Positions 1 to 11,737 of a DNA stretch of 64,000 nt are shown in pieces (the first letter of the stretch is position 1; every line of letters begins with the position of its first letter). Position numbers and translations under genes: made by a program. Below the pieces are notes generated by a model. The model was given only the letters and a program-made list of their open reading frames with translations, did not search any database and had not been told where the DNA came from. The stretch comes from Gnetum montanum (taxonomy: Eukaryota; Streptophyta; Gnetopsida; Gnetales; Gnetaceae). The DNA lies in contig MNCI01023335.1 of assembly GCA_015680685.1 (NCBI GenBank), positions 165,798 through 229,797 on the forward strand. The letters are read 5' to 3'.

Positions 1-394
1 GGTAGGGGACTAGTTCTTCACAAGTGCAATATTTATAGTGGTAGAGGAAATGTTTGGGTTTAACCTAATCTTGGGGAGATCGTGGTTAGCCCAATTAAGG
101 GTTGTTTCCTCCTTGATACACTAGGAGATTTACTTATCCTATGCAGGAGGGGAAGTGATAATTCACGGTGATGAAGTGATTTTTTGAGCCATAAACAATG
201 TAGGAATGGAGCAAGGATTAGAGGTTGAGATCTCTGAAGATCGAACCCCCATTCAGACTGGAGCACCTGAACAAGTTGAAACTAGTTTGTATGAAGAGGG
301 GACATGGGTTGAGCTACCCTTCCAGATGGAAGACGATGACATGAGGGAGTACCACAACAAAGCCCCTCAGCCTTATGCATCACCAAGCCCATAA
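1..394 (+). pseudogene. C-terminal end of gag-protease polyprotein (Tat-A)
   Basis: The translation reads through the end of the retroviral-type aspartic protease region: a FGFNLILGRSWLAQL block, then a LSYAGGEVIIHGD block. Both align by eye with the same blocks in the Tat-E copy (58930-59060) and the Tat-O copy (47500-47600). Stops interrupt the first 190 bases; the final stretch from 206 is open and ends at the stop near 392. The acidic tail with a W-E/V-E-L-P-F motif matches the tails of the other two copies, so this is the genuine polyprotein end. RT does not follow directly; a non-coding repeat and an antisense gene do. Confidence 0.75.
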
Positions 395-559
395 TGGATT
401 AGGAAGTAGCTGTGAAAATGATCGTTACTGGTGTTAGTGTAACTACTCCACTGCTTCCAACATGATTACCACTTGCATCCATCATACGTTTATTCTTCAT
501 ACTATTTGCTGCATATTCATTTGTTTGTGCTAGTATTTACCTCATTGTTTAAATCATTT
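395..559. other. Short non-coding spacer after protease
   Basis: AT-rich sequence between the polyprotein stop and the first minisatellite block. Nothing recognisable. Confidence 0.5.
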
Positions 560-574
560 ACATTACATCCACTG

Positions 575-800
575 TTTACATCACACTAGGGCCTGCTAAG
601 GCCTAAAACTGGCAAAATTCTTTTCTTTATCACTTAACAATGGCCCAAAATGACCTAACACTAGCGATGGCCTAGAATGGCCTTAAACTACTACTGTAGC
701 TTTCCAAGACCTAAAATTGGTTGTTAAAAAAAAGGAATAAAAAAATTACCTTTGTCACTTAACAACGGCCCGAAATGGCCTAAAACTAGAACGGGATATT
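575..800 (+). repeat. Degenerate minisatellite, core CCTAAAACTAG/TTAAACTAG (block 1)
   Basis: Four or five degenerate units with the pattern GGCCTAAAACTRG or GGCCTTAAACTA, preceded by AATGGCC, spaced 40 to 60 bases. The same motif occurs at 5990-6300, 9960-10330 and 59350-59570, and on the minus strand at 46755-46925. In all three gag-protease copies it lies just after the protease end, so the position is conserved even though the units have drifted. Confidence 0.75.
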
Positions 801-2264
801 CCCAAAGAGTTTAAAAAGATAAAAATAAAATAAAAATAAATACAGCATACAAGCCAAAAGAAAATAAATTTTTTCATATTCCATTCTTCATTCAAAATAT
901 TAATCAATAATGCTTACAATATTTTTTCAAGAAGCTAAATAAAATTCTTTGCCGCTACGCTATGAGCCTTTACCTACACCATTGTTCCATGCCTCATAGG
1001 GTCTTGTGTCTTCATTTGGATCTTGTATCATAGAGAAAATAAAATAGTTAGTTAGAGCTATAGTGAAGACTTGAATAAAATAAGTTATGGCATCATAAAA
1101 AGTGACTAACCCGAGATGACCTCGAGTCTATTTTGGGGGGTATTCGATCCATGCTGGCTACAAGACATTACAAGATCTCCTCCTTGGTAATGTGGGCCCA
1201 ATTCTTGTTTCCTACATCAAAATTTGCTGCAACTTTCTCCTTTTCTATGGCTGTGCATCTTGGTGGCCCTAGAGAAAAGGTGGCAGTGGTGGTCTCACTC
1301 GTGGGAAAAGTCATTTTCCTTTCAGGAGATTCACTGATTGTCACCTGTTGCATGAACTTGTCATAAGCCCTAGAAGTGCCAATAATGTTAAGGAATACCT
1401 CATGGGTATGAAACTTGATAGAATCATCTCGATAGTGTTTACGGTAGGTGACACACTCCACTTTATACATGTGTTTGTGGTTCTTCTGTGCTTGCCCCCA
1501 CTCGTAAACCTTTGCACTGTAGTCCTTCCATTCTTGGTTCTTTTAGGCTAGTAGGTCCATTTGCATGTGCTGTTCAATTATTTTACACATGGCCTCATTG
1601 TTGCATTGCACGGCCATCCAATATCTTGTGTAGTCAATGACAGCTATGCGCTAACTTCCATCGTTAGTGTCTCAGGCCAACAACAATTCATTCCTAGATT
1701 GGAGATCACCCACCTCGGCGGTTAGATTGGCCTTTTCCTTCTCAAGCCTTTGTACCCATTTCTAGAGGTCTTCATTCACATGCCTACATTCCCACAGGGA
1801 GCATGTCAAGTACAATGCACATTGGCTTGCTTCGTCGTATATGTGACGCGGTACCTCGGTTACTTCTGGTGGAAATTTGGACATGGTGTCTATCTCAACC
1901 GCTTGCTTAGGGTTCCATTTGAGGCGAGAGGTTGTCAACCGCACATGGAAAGGAATTAGTCATAGTGGCATAGTGAAACTATAATAATTTAGAAAGTGTA
2001 GCACAAAAAATCTAACTTACCCACTTTAGGATCAATTTTCTTTAGACGGTTGATCATGTCGCCGACCACCCCCTCCATAAAAGTAAACTTGTCGGGGGTC
2101 TCGGTCCACAGTTGTAGGTGGATCGAAGAAGGGCCTGAAGCATCAACGGTGACATCTACTACATAGAAAAACATGTTAGCCATAGTGGAAAGGACTACAA
2201 AAAGATGATGAGCAACGCAAATGATAGTGTAAAGCTCTTACCCAACAAACCCTTATGGGTGATA

Positions 2265-2283
2265 GCGGGTGGGGGGGGGGGGN
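2265..2283. other. Run of G next to a single N (assembly artefact)
   Basis: A run of G ends at a single N at 2283, inside what should be exon 5 of the antisense gene. The G-run interrupts an otherwise alignable reading frame, so it is probably low-quality sequence at a contig end. Confidence 0.7.
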
Positions 2284-2439
2284 CCATCGACATACTGTCA
2301 AATAAGCATTCAAACTCACCAGCATCAAAATGGAGCTCCTATCCTTCCAACTGGTTAAATAGCATGGTAGCATCCTCCACACTCATGTGCCCCTCTGGTG
2401 CTAAACTACATTCAGCAAAAGGGTCATCAGCGGGACCTC

Positions 2440-2680
2440 TTTTTGGTTGGAAAGGACCCCTTCTTTTTCGGTTGGGGCATGTTATTCTGTGGGAGGAGCT
2501 TCTTCCTAATTGGTAGGAGTGTGTTCCTCATTGGTAGGGGTCCTTTCCTCTATGGTAGGAGCTCCTTCTTCATCGACTGGAGCCCTTTCATCTACGACCG
2601 GGGCCTCTTCATCTTCACTAGTCGCCCCTGTCTAAGGGGCCACCACCTCTTCTTCACCTTCTTCTTCTTCTTTCTCTACT
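2440..2680 (-). repeat. Coding minisatellite: acidic repeat in exon 5 of the antisense gene
   Basis: On the minus strand this encodes imperfect repeats of about 10 residues of the type EEAPVVDERAPVDEEGAPT, with a poly-acidic lead-in (EEEGEEE). On the plus strand it appears as repeated TGGTAGGRG and TTCCTC words about 30 bases apart. The matching exon of Tat-O (19845-19940) is acidic but lacks the array, so the repeat expanded in Tat-A. Confidence 0.65.
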
Positions 2681-4724
2681 AATAAAGCATGATCATAGTA
2701 GGCAAGATATACTAACTTAAAATAGATTCTATGCTATGCAATGCCACCTAGCTTAGAAAGCAAAAAAGAAAAAAACACTTACCAATTGGAGGCTACACTC
2801 TGCGAAGTTTGAGTCGTAGTTTCTTCCTTCCCTCTTTATTTTTGTGGGGAAGTTCCTCGGTCGGGTGAGATCTCTTGTGTTGCAACTTAGTTGTCATCAT
2901 CTTTGCAATGAGGCATTCTCCCCTTGTCACATTTCCCATGGTAATAGGGGGTAACTCTCCCACATTATCTTGGGCATGAAAGTTGGGTGTCACCCAATCC
3001 CTAGTCGTCATTGAAAATAATTCTCCAATAGCATTCGAGGGATCTTGGGATCGTGTGGTATGGAAGACTTGGCAAATCCATGGTCTGGAAATCTAGCTGG
3101 GGTCTTGTAGTACCTAGACTCCATTCTCATAGACTACTAGGAATTCCATGAAACATCGTAGGCAGGCTATAAAGAAGGCATGGTGCACGTTGAAACGAGA
3201 CTCAAGCTTCCCGTAGAGTTTAACCATTTTATCCTACAAGCCTTTTTAAAGGTATTTGGCCAAATTTTAGTGAGTCCCTTCATCCATGAAATCTCTCATT
3301 ATCCAAGCCTACTCAATTCCAAGGATTTTTCCTTGGGAGAGTAGCTTGGGGAAGGCATGAGCACAGAAGATAGGGTAAATTGTCTTGGCCACCCATAGCC
3401 TGACCTTCTCAATGTAGATACCCTTTTGATCCTTTGCCACCCCTAGCCACTTCTCAATGTCCCCGTGATGTCCTGCATCTTTCTTAGATTTTTCTCCTAT
3501 GGGGAGACTGTTATATGGGACACCGAAAAGATCCAAAAATAGCTGGTTGTTGATTTCAAACACCACTTGCACATCATGAACACATGTGTGGAAGCGGTTA
3601 GCTTTTTTGGAGAAGGAGTTGGCTAGGGAAAGAATTTCCGTAGGCGGGACACTTGGGTTGATGGAAAAAAATAAGTCCATGAGCCCAACCTCCTGAAGGT
3701 TGTGGACAAGCATGGCTAGGGCCCCATTGTAGAGCCAACATTGGATCTCCTCCACCTCCCCGTACTTGAAAAAGAGGTTGGTTTTGTTACGTCCAGAGCT
3801 AATCATAGTGACCTCTTGGGATTTTCTCACCACTGTAACAATTTGCAATAATAAAAAAAAGGTAAGCAAAAAAAAAGAGAAAAATGAAAATCACTTGAAT
3901 GTGTAACAGTGAATTCAAAGTTTAGCGTACTAGGTTTAAATGGCATGGGAACTGGTGGGAGATCCACTAACACGTCTTCAACGGTGAGGGGCCTGAGGGA
4001 TGCCCATTCCCTATCCAACCAACTAGCTTCCTTAAACTTCCCATAAAATTAGAAACACTAGGTCAGGTAGGTTTTGAACTCACCCCCAAATTGGCCTATT
4101 ACGCTATCGTGCACATTCCCAGTAGAGGAAAACTCCCGCAAGGCCATCTGTGCCAACGCCAAGGAATCTATATCATTGTGAAGACCACTCCTGTCAATAT
4201 AAAACTTGGAAATACAAAAAAATATATATACACCATTAACACCTTTGCCTAGCGTAACATGCAATACACAACACAATAAAATACCTTCATAGAACTCACC
4301 CATTGGCATAATAAATGGTTCTAGGTGGGTAATGTGTTGTACAAGTGATAAAATTTATATTCGAGCATGTCCCAGATCCAACTTAAATGCCTTAAGCTTT
4401 TTGGGTGCTAGTCAGAGCCTTCTTCCTATTCACCCTTGATTAACCCATCCGTCAAAAATTTCAAAATGCCTCGGTTAGCCCCAAGAAACAGTGTTTCTAT
4501 GATTGTGGCTATCGTCTCCGTTGATAAGTGTGACCAAACATTCACACTAAAATGGTGGAGTAACTGTAAGAAGTCCCATGTGCCCTCCTGGAACTAGACT
4601 GCCTGTTTTCCCACATGTGCATGAGGCAGAGGGACATTGGCTACCGGTTCACTAAGGCAGCACAAGACTTCTACAATCTCCAGGATAATCAAAATGGGCT
4701 TCAACATGACCCTGCATAACAAAG

Positions 4725-5540
4725 TATCAAACGTTAGCAGTATGTTCAAGTGGAGTTTACATGTAGCATAGCGTAACCCTTTCTTTGCATGTAGCGTAGC
4801 ATGATATCCTAGTTTTAAAATTTTTCTATAATAGAAAATAGAGTCAAGCATTATAAGCCATATAATGAAGTAGCACTTGTAGCATAATGTAGCCATTAGG
4901 CATCACATGGCATAACAATACTAGCTGTGCCTTACGATAATTGTTACACGATACACACCACAACATATAGCAAGAAAGCAAATGAACAAGCATAGATAGA
5001 AGCTTGAGAATACAACAAACATACCAATGTAACAAGCATAGCAACGTAACAAACTTGACAGTAAAATAAATTCAACAACATAACAATAGGTTCAATAGCG
5101 TAGTAATGCAATACGACCAATACAATGGCCTAAAGGCCTTATGACATACTGGCATAGCATAACAAAAACATTACAAAGTATGGACAAGAAAGAATTTTCT
5201 ATGCTACTGTTGTCTCAACCATACTTCTGCCATGCAAAATAACTCGCACTATGCTATGTTAAACAAGTGTCACACTGTCAAATCTGGTAGATAGATAAAC
5301 CCTCCTAAGGGCAATACGCTATGCTAAGTTGTCCACAATCATCCAAAGCCTCGTGACAAGGCAGTCGCAACAATGACGGTTGAGGCAATACTGCATGCAG
5401 CCGTAGCATAGAGTCCATATAGCCACTATGGCCAACTAGCAATAGCAGTAGTGTAGCGGCCAAAATAGTGACCAGAAAATAGTGGCAAAAGATGCGAATT
5501 TCATCACAAAAATGATTATTGAAATTTGGAAAATAAGGGT
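4725..5540 (-). repeat. Word-rich first intron of the antisense gene (GTAGC / TAGCATAGCGTA)
   Basis: Dozens of degenerate copies of CATAGCGTAGC, GTAACAAGC and relatives fill this stretch. It has no convincing reading frame and lies between the putative first and second exons; the acceptor is TTATGCAG near 4712. The same words dominate the Tat-A 3' LTR at 12005-12562. Confidence 0.6.
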
Positions 5541-5802
5541 AGCACATCAACTTGCTAAGCAGATGGAACTTCCTCCCACACTTCAATGCACACCTTGGAT
5601 AGGTGCCACAGAGTGTCTTTTACCTCATCCACCTTAGCAAGTCCTCAGTGCTTACGTTCGCCTTTAGGTGCCATTGTCTTGCTTGCAAATTCTATCAACT
5701 GCTATGCTACACCACTTCGCTCTCTCTCAGTACGACCACGCTACACTTTGGATGTGGGCTATGTGCTTTGACAATGAAAATGACAGGTTTACCAGGGGTA
5801 AA

Positions 5803-5815
5803 CCCCTATTTATAG
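5803..5815 (-). promoter_or_regulatory. TATA box of the antisense gene
   Basis: On the minus strand this reads CTATAAATAGGGG, a full plant TATA consensus. It lies about 130 bases upstream of the ATG at 5674 and in the right direction to drive the antisense gene. No sense-strand gene would use it. Confidence 0.6.
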
Positions 5816-5989
5816 TTGATGAGGTGAAAAGAACTTATCATTTTCACACCCTGAGTAATGTGTGATGCCTCGTATAGCGTAGCACTATTGTGTCATAATC
5901 CCACTATAGCATAGCATCATTGTTTGCATCATGACAGGTGGGCCCAACCAAAAATTCCATCCCACTTTAAACTAGCAACCTATTTTTTA

Positions 5990-6300
5990 TGAGGCCTACT
6001 CACACATGGCTCGCAAAGACCTTAAACTAGTGACCTTAGTTCTCAAACTTAACCAGTTAACTATTTGCTAAGACCTTAAACTAGCAACCTTGATTTACAT
6101 TTTGATGAACACTGTAGCATGAGTACGGTCCACCATGACCTTAAACGGGTGACCTTAGCATCCATTTCGTATTTTAAACTAAATTTTTCATTGTCATAGT
6201 CTACCATGACCTTAAACTGGCAAAGGTAATGTCCCTTGCATGAACAAACCCATTCACGGTCCGCTAAGACCTTAAACTGGTAACTTGCAAACTTCACCCA
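5990..6300 (+). repeat. TTAAACTAG minisatellite (block 2)
   Basis: Five or more units of the form YCCRCYATGACCTTAAACTRG, spaced about 45 to 75 bases, between the promoter of the antisense gene and the RT reading frame. Confidence 0.8.
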
Positions 6301-6509
6301 ATAGTTGACAATTATTTCATGTTTCATTTTTCCTTTGCAAATTCTCATTACATACTATTGCTACAAACAGATATCACTTGATTTGGTTTTTTCTCATTGT
6401 GGCAAGTTTAACAAAAATGACCATGCATGGTGATCTACATTCACTTTTAACCTTAACAAGTCCTCATGGCAAGCTTACGAGACACCTAAACTTGACATCA
6501 ATAAACTAG

Positions 6510-7650
6510 GAATCATCTATTGATAACACCGTAGTGTCCCTGGAAGCATTCCTAGATTGGCCCAAACATTTGGTCCAAGCCTTAGAATTACACGCTAGAG
6601 ATGTGACTGAGGACCCTCTCACCAAAACACTTGTAACCACATCTAGGGAGAAATTGAAAACATTGAAAGTCAGCTCCCTCCTAGACCCAAAAATGCAAAA
6701 AAATATGTCTAGGGTTCTCCAAGACAACATTAAAGTGTTTGCTTGGTCCTATAATGACATGCCAGGCCTAGAATCGAGGCTCATACAACATAACATTGTC
6801 TTAGACCCGTGTATCAAGACAGTCAAACAAAAGGCTCGAAAAATCAAACCAAAAATTGCACTAGCTATACGTGATGAAATCACCAAGCTATACCAAGTTA
6901 GTTTCATTCGTGTGGTTGATTACTCGGAGTGGGTGTCGAACATCGTTGTAGTTTCTAAGAAAACGGGAGGTATACAAATTTGTATAGAGTTTCAAGATCT
7001 AAACAAAGCAATGATTAAAGATGACTTTCCACTACCAAGTATTGATCAACTTATTGACACTACAACTGGTCACACTTTACTGTCCTTTATGGATGGGTTC
7101 TTAGGTTACAACCAAATCTGNTACAACTGGTCACACTTTATTGTCCTTTATGGATGGGTTCTTAGGTTACAACCAAATCTGCATCAACCTAGAGAAGTAG
7201 TTAACAAATACTTTCATGACCCCTTGGAAAAGCTTCTGTTACACCATAATGTCCTTTGGACTCAAAAATGCTAGAGTAACCTATCAACGAGCCATGACGT
7301 ACATTTTTAGCGACTACCTCTTAGAGAGACTAAACGATTATGTGGATGACATAGAAGTCAAGTCTAAGAGAGCTATTGAAGATCCCAACAATCTAGATGT
7401 AGTCCTTAAGTGTTGTCATAGGCATGAATTGTGTCTCAATCTAAAGAAATGTGTCTTCGAAGTTAAAATTAGATGCATGCTAGGGTTTGTAGTATCTGAG
7501 GTTGGAATACGAGTGGACCCTAACAAAGTTAAGGCCATTGTTAACCTATCACCCTCTACCAACCTTAAAGAATTACATGGGTTGCAAGGTAGAATATAGT
7601 TTATCAAAAGGTTTATAGCAAAGTTGACTGACAAGTTACACCCCATGCAA
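6510..7650 (+). pseudogene. pol: Reverse transcriptase domain (Tat-A pol)
   Basis: Long open stretch with the order expected of a Ty3/gypsy RT: an FAWSYNDMPGL block, a KQKARKIKP block, EWVSNIVVVSKK, then FPLPSIDQLID and a SFMDGFLGYNQI block. After the duplicated join at 7121 come FGLKNARVTYQRAM and the catalytic YVDD at 7339-7350, then a connection region with CVFEVKIRCMLGF. No ATG is evident; the frame opens after a stop at 6507, so RT was probably made as part of a longer polyprotein or from a spliced message. Stops appear at expected Gln codons, for example 7597 (Q to TAG). Confidence 0.9.
7061..7181. other. 60-bp duplication around a single N (assembly join)
   Basis: Bases 7061-7120 and 7122-7181 are the same 60 bases with one difference, separated by the N at 7121. 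Removing one copy restores a continuous RT translation through the GYNQI motif, so this is almost certainly two overlapping contig ends that were not merged. Confidence 0.9.
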
Positions 7651-8640
7651 CACTTGCTAAAGAAGGGGGTCAACTTCGAGTGGATAGCACAATGCTAGCA
7701 AGCCTTCGATGACTTAAAGAAAGAGCTGTTACACCTTCCAACTATTTACCCACCATAGAGGGATAAGCCTTTCTATATCTACCTTGCCACCTTAAACATG
7801 TCTATCACAGCATTGTTATGTCAGAGGAGAGATGATGGCTCTGAAATCCTAGTTTATTACTTGAGCCATGCATTGATAGCATATGAGGTGAAGTACAATG
7901 AAGTAGAAAGAAATTGTATCGCCCTAGTATTTGCTCTAAAAAAGTGAAGACATTACCTATTCCATAGCAATGTCAACATCATATGCAAGAGTAATGTGCT
8001 TCGAGATATCATGAAAAATCTATATGAAAGCAGCAGGATAGCCCAATGGAAAGCTATAACGACAGAATTTGATTTACACTATGTAGCCCAATCATTGATG
8101 AAAGGACAAGCGATAGCTATGTAGCTCACAACCTTACCAATCGATGATCAGAAAACCATAGAATTGGAATTCCCTGAAGAACATGTTAACAGCATCAACC
8201 ATGTGCCCTTACACTTCGAGGTCACTTTGCATTTTGATGGTGCTTTGACCAAGCGAGGTGGCAGTGCTACTACCATCATTACATTTCCCTCTAGGGATAT
8301 TCAACCCTTTGCTTACCATTTTACATTCCTTTGTATGAACAATGTAGCTGAGTATGAAGGACTCCTTAGGGGCCTCTTAGTAACCTAAGAACTAAAAATC
8401 CAACATTTAGCAATCTGAGGCAATTCCCAACTCATGGTCAACCAGATTACCAAAGTCTATGCTTGCAAAGCTGCACATCTACAGCCCTATTGTGACTTGG
8501 CCAAAATTTTGCTAAAATAGTTTACAACAATAGACATCCAACATGTGCCATGCAACGAGAACACCATAGTGGATACTTTAGCCATGCTAGTGTTAAATAT
8601 GCCACCACACCTATTTGCAACTTTACCTGCTTCGATAATG
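7651..8640 (+). pseudogene. pol: RNase H plus additional (archaeal-type) RNase H domain (Tat-A pol)
   Basis: The first RNase H is recognised by a KPFYIYLATLNMSITALL block, LVYYLSHAL and EVERNCIALVFALKK. A second RNase H follows after a linker: LHFDGALTKRGGSA (first Asp), then MNNVAEYEGLLRGL (Glu), then a GNSQLMVNQI block where GDSQL is expected, so one catalytic Asp has become Asn. A second RNase H between RNase H and integrase is a known hallmark of the plant Tat lineage. Stops interrupt at 7948, 8122, 8386 and 8518. Confidence 0.85.
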
Positions 8641-8779
8641 GAATGCACAAACCCTATCCCTCAAATGATACACATTGCCTCCGTAAGTGCCACTGACACC
8701 CAAGAGTGGTACACTAATTTTAAAGCCTATCTTCAACATGGTGAACCCCCACACAGTTTTACATTTTCTCAAAAGGATG

Positions 8780-9947
8780 CGACTTGAAAATGAGCCCGAT
8801 AGTATGTCCTTATAGGAGATAGTACCTTATGCAAACGCTCCTTTGATGAAATATTGCTAACTTGCATTGGTAAGGAAGAGGCACAGAAAATCGTTAACGA
8901 AGTCCACGACGGACTATGTGGAGGACATATAGCTTTGAGGGCTATGGCAGCAAAAGTTACATGCCTAGGGTACTATTGGCCTTGCATTGAATGAGATTTC
9001 CTTGTCAAAGTTAGGATGTGTGATACATGCCAATGTAATGCAAATATTATGCATGTTTCACCTACTAAGTTGCATCCTACACATATTACATGGCCATTCC
9101 AATGGTGGGGACTAGATATCATAGGACCCATCACACCTAAGTCTTCCTCAAGACATAGCTTCATTATCACTGCCACTGAGTACTTCAAAAAGTGCGTAGA
9201 AGCTATTTCCCATAGGAAGACTACATCTCAATAGGTTTTCCACTTTATCTTGGAAAACATAGTAATGAGGTTTGGTCTTCCCATGACTATAGTGACATAC
9301 AATGGGCCATAGTTTACTCGCATAGAAACCAAAACCTTTTGTAGAAACCTTGGCATCAAGCATTCGTTTTCATTGCCACACTACCCATAAGCAAACGGTC
9401 AGGTAGAAGCAATAAATAAAGCCATCATCAACTTGATAAAAAAGATGCTTAGTAGTAGTAAAAGGTGGTGGCATGAGCAAATCCTCTACATGCTATGGGC
9501 TTACCATACAACATGCAGAACAGCTATAGGTAAGACTCCATATAGTCTCGTTTATGGATCTGAAGTAGTGTTACCTTTTAAATTGTAGGTTCCATCACTA
9601 TGGATGATCCTTTCAACTATTGTAGACGAGGCTCAAACAACGAGTAAAGGATCATTGACCTTGACTTCATAGAGGAGGAGTGTGCTCAAACACTCGATTG
9701 CATCAAGTGGTACCAAGACAAGCAACGAAAAAAGCATCATTCCAATCTACATCAACGGTCGATCAAGAAAGGGGACCTAGTCCTGAAGACTGTTCATGAA
9801 CATGTTAACAAGTTCTCAATGAACTGGGAAGGCCCATTCATGGTCATGAAAGCCTATGAGAATGGGGCCTTCAAGTTGGCCAACATGGAGGACAAAGAGT
9901 TTGCAAATCCCGTGAACCACTTGTACCTCAAGCCATACTACGTCTGA
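8780..9947 (+). pseudogene. pol: Integrase domain (Tat-A pol)
   Basis: Zinc-binding H-H-C-C region: HDGLCGGH near 8907, then MCDTC near 9016. The core has GLDIIGPI (first Asp, near 9109), then TYNG at 9295-9306 where family members have TDNG, and ANGQVEAINKAI (Glu) near 9391. Replacement of the second catalytic Asp by Tyr would abolish activity. The C-terminal part has WEGPFMVMKAYENGAFKL and ends LYLKPYYV with a TGA at 9945-9947. In-frame stops lie at several expected Gln positions, including 9310 and 9586. No chromodomain is seen, as is usual for Tat. Confidence 0.9.
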
Positions 9948-9959
9948 TACAAAAGCAAG

Positions 9960-10330
9960 GTAAGTAGATAGTCTGCTATGACTATAAACTGGCACAGATT
10001 ATCCACTACAATGTAAAATTGGCACAGGTAGTTCTCTATGACTATAAATTAGCATAGATAGTCCGCCATGATTATAAACTAGCATACCATGTCCTTGGGC
10101 TACGACATAAAATTGGCACCCACAGTATTATCCGCTACAACCTTAAACTAGCCTATCCACCATTTGCTACAACGATAAACTAGCACAGTGGTCTGTTAGA
10201 ACCTTAAACTAGCATAGCAGTCTACTAGAACCTTAAAATAGCACATAACGGTCTTCTAGGGCCCTCAACCAACACATTTGATGGTCTACCAAGATCTTAA
10301 ACTAGGTTCATGGCACAACGTTCTTAGCTC
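9960..10330 (+). repeat. TTAAACTAG minisatellite (block 3)
   Basis: About nine degenerate units of roughly 40 bases, of the form GTCYGCTAYGACTATAAACTRGCACA or AGAACCTTAAACTAGCA, starting just after the integrase stop. Confidence 0.85.
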
Positions 10331-11737
10331 ACATCCATGACACTACAAAAAAATAAGCATGCACAGTGCCAACATGGGGTGGAATGTTGTAGTTTCAGAA
10401 TGTAGTTCATGATGTTAAGAAATGATCCTTTGGAATACATGCAACGAAACCACCCCTGGAATCTTGCTGATACTCTAGACATGTTAATTGACATCTTGTT
10501 GACCTTCTGAAGCTACCGCTACCACAACCAGTCATTCTGGTAGTAGCTCTTGTTGTCAACACTTACTGCTGGAGTTCAGGCACTATTGTGGCCCAGCCAT
10601 AGTGTTACTACCCTCTAGCCCTTGCCCCCATCTCAGTCCAAGAGATATTCAATTGTTAAGCCTCTCACCTTGTAGCTAGACTACATGTTTTTTTCCTTGG
10701 GTGAGGAATCCTGAGCACTCACATCACTGCAACTCCTAGCCTCCTCGGTGGCAACCGCTTCAATCTACTACTTCCAGAACCGCTACTGGCCTTCCTGCTT
10801 CAGATGTCGCATGCCTCAACAACAATGATTGCCACTTTAGTGGTGTCTAAAGCAAGTGAGACCTTTACCTCACTGCATGTCATGGTTATTTCTTTCTGAT
10901 TGACTTTCTGTTGCATTTGCAGGATGTAGGCCGAGATGGCATCAGTCAGAGGTGCGTTTCACCAGGGGGAGAGGACACTACATTGTTTTGAGGTGATCGT
11001 TCTGACTAGCTTGGCTACTTGGGAGTGCACATCCTACCCTCCCTCTTAACCTTCACCATCTTGTTTCTTACACTCATAATTTCCCTTTTCACATCTCTTT
11101 TACAAGCTTTCCTAATGCATGTAAATCTCTCCCACATGCTCAACCACAAAGTCCATGATGCACGTAACGCAACTCATTGCATGGGAAGCATCTATAGGTG
11201 GGTCAAAGCCCCACATGGATGTAACACAACTCATCTTGGGGAAGAAACACCTGTCCTACAACAACAAGGTTGTTTGCAAGTAAAACGTGGCTAAACAATA
11301 GAAGAAAAGCACAAAAGCATAAGAGAGAAAATGAGCTAAAAAAAAGGCACTGGGGGGGGGGGGGGGGCCCCCNTGGCACACCAGTTGTTTCACGATGACC
11401 ACCTCTAAGCATTCCAATGAGAGGTCAGAAGGTAGCAAAAGAAAGATGCCCACGTGTATCGACTCCCTCACAAGCACTCCAATGAGGGACCACAATATTT
11501 TACATCTTTCCCCCTCCTGAACCTATACCCTCAGGTACAAATTTTTTCCCTTTTTCCTATAGAACTATCCTGATACTCCAAAGCATAGTGAAGTGACATC
11601 TGAGTGACCACTAGAGAATGATGTTGATGTCTTGACCTTCATGGTGTTTTGTATTCTTTGTCAACATCTCTCGGGCAGATCCTCCAAACATTGAAAAAGA
11701 AGGACCAGTGAAACACCATAAAATTTTAGGACCTTCA
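10331..11737 (+). other. 3' untranslated region of Tat-A
   Basis: No credible reading frame. The last 100 bases before the LTR align by eye with 16400-16494 of Tat-P (a TCCTCC.AACA..GA.GGA.CA.TGAAACACCA pattern), which marks this as the shared 3' end of the family. Interrupted by the artefact at 11352-11373. Confidence 0.55.
11352..11373. other. G-run, C-run and single N (assembly artefact)
   Basis: Sixteen G followed by five C and an N. Homopolymers touching an N are typical of a poorly resolved contig end. Confidence 0.75.

Larger units (their letters stand above)
960..5674 (-). pseudogene. Intron-containing antisense gene of unknown function, between protease and RT (Tat-A copy)
   Basis: Read on the minus strand. 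ATG at 5674 in the context ACAATGGC, about 130 bases below a TATA box; it opens MAPKGERKH. Exon 1 is short. Intron 1 is about 0.8 kb of GTAGC words. Exon 2 runs about 4711-4285, exon 3 about 4190-3908 and exon 4 about 3832-2783; exon 4 is the largest and contains a YPIFCAHAFPKLL block and a basic end. Exon 5 (from about 2681) is an acidic E/D/P repeat region. Exon 6 is about 2160-2020. Exon 7 (about 1975-1114) has a coiled-coil-like stretch and TRYW, then a KEEIL-containing C-terminal block. The last exon ends at the stop at 962-960. Most proposed introns have GT donors and AG acceptors of plant type. Several stops make this copy dead. Matching blocks occur in Tat-O and Tat-E. I do not recognise the protein family. 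Confidence 0.7.

Noticed and set aside
1133-1959. Plus-strand open stretches at 1133, 1348 and 1750
   Set aside because: Shadows of the antisense gene exons on the other strand.
4022-4086. An extra intron in exon 3 of the antisense gene (GTGAGTTC ... GCTAG)
   Set aside because: Only about 60 bases, and the Tat-O copy is colinear without it.
11019-11294. 91-codon open stretch in the Tat-A 3' region
   Set aside because: No domain, low-complexity hydrophobic composition, no counterpart in Tat-P.
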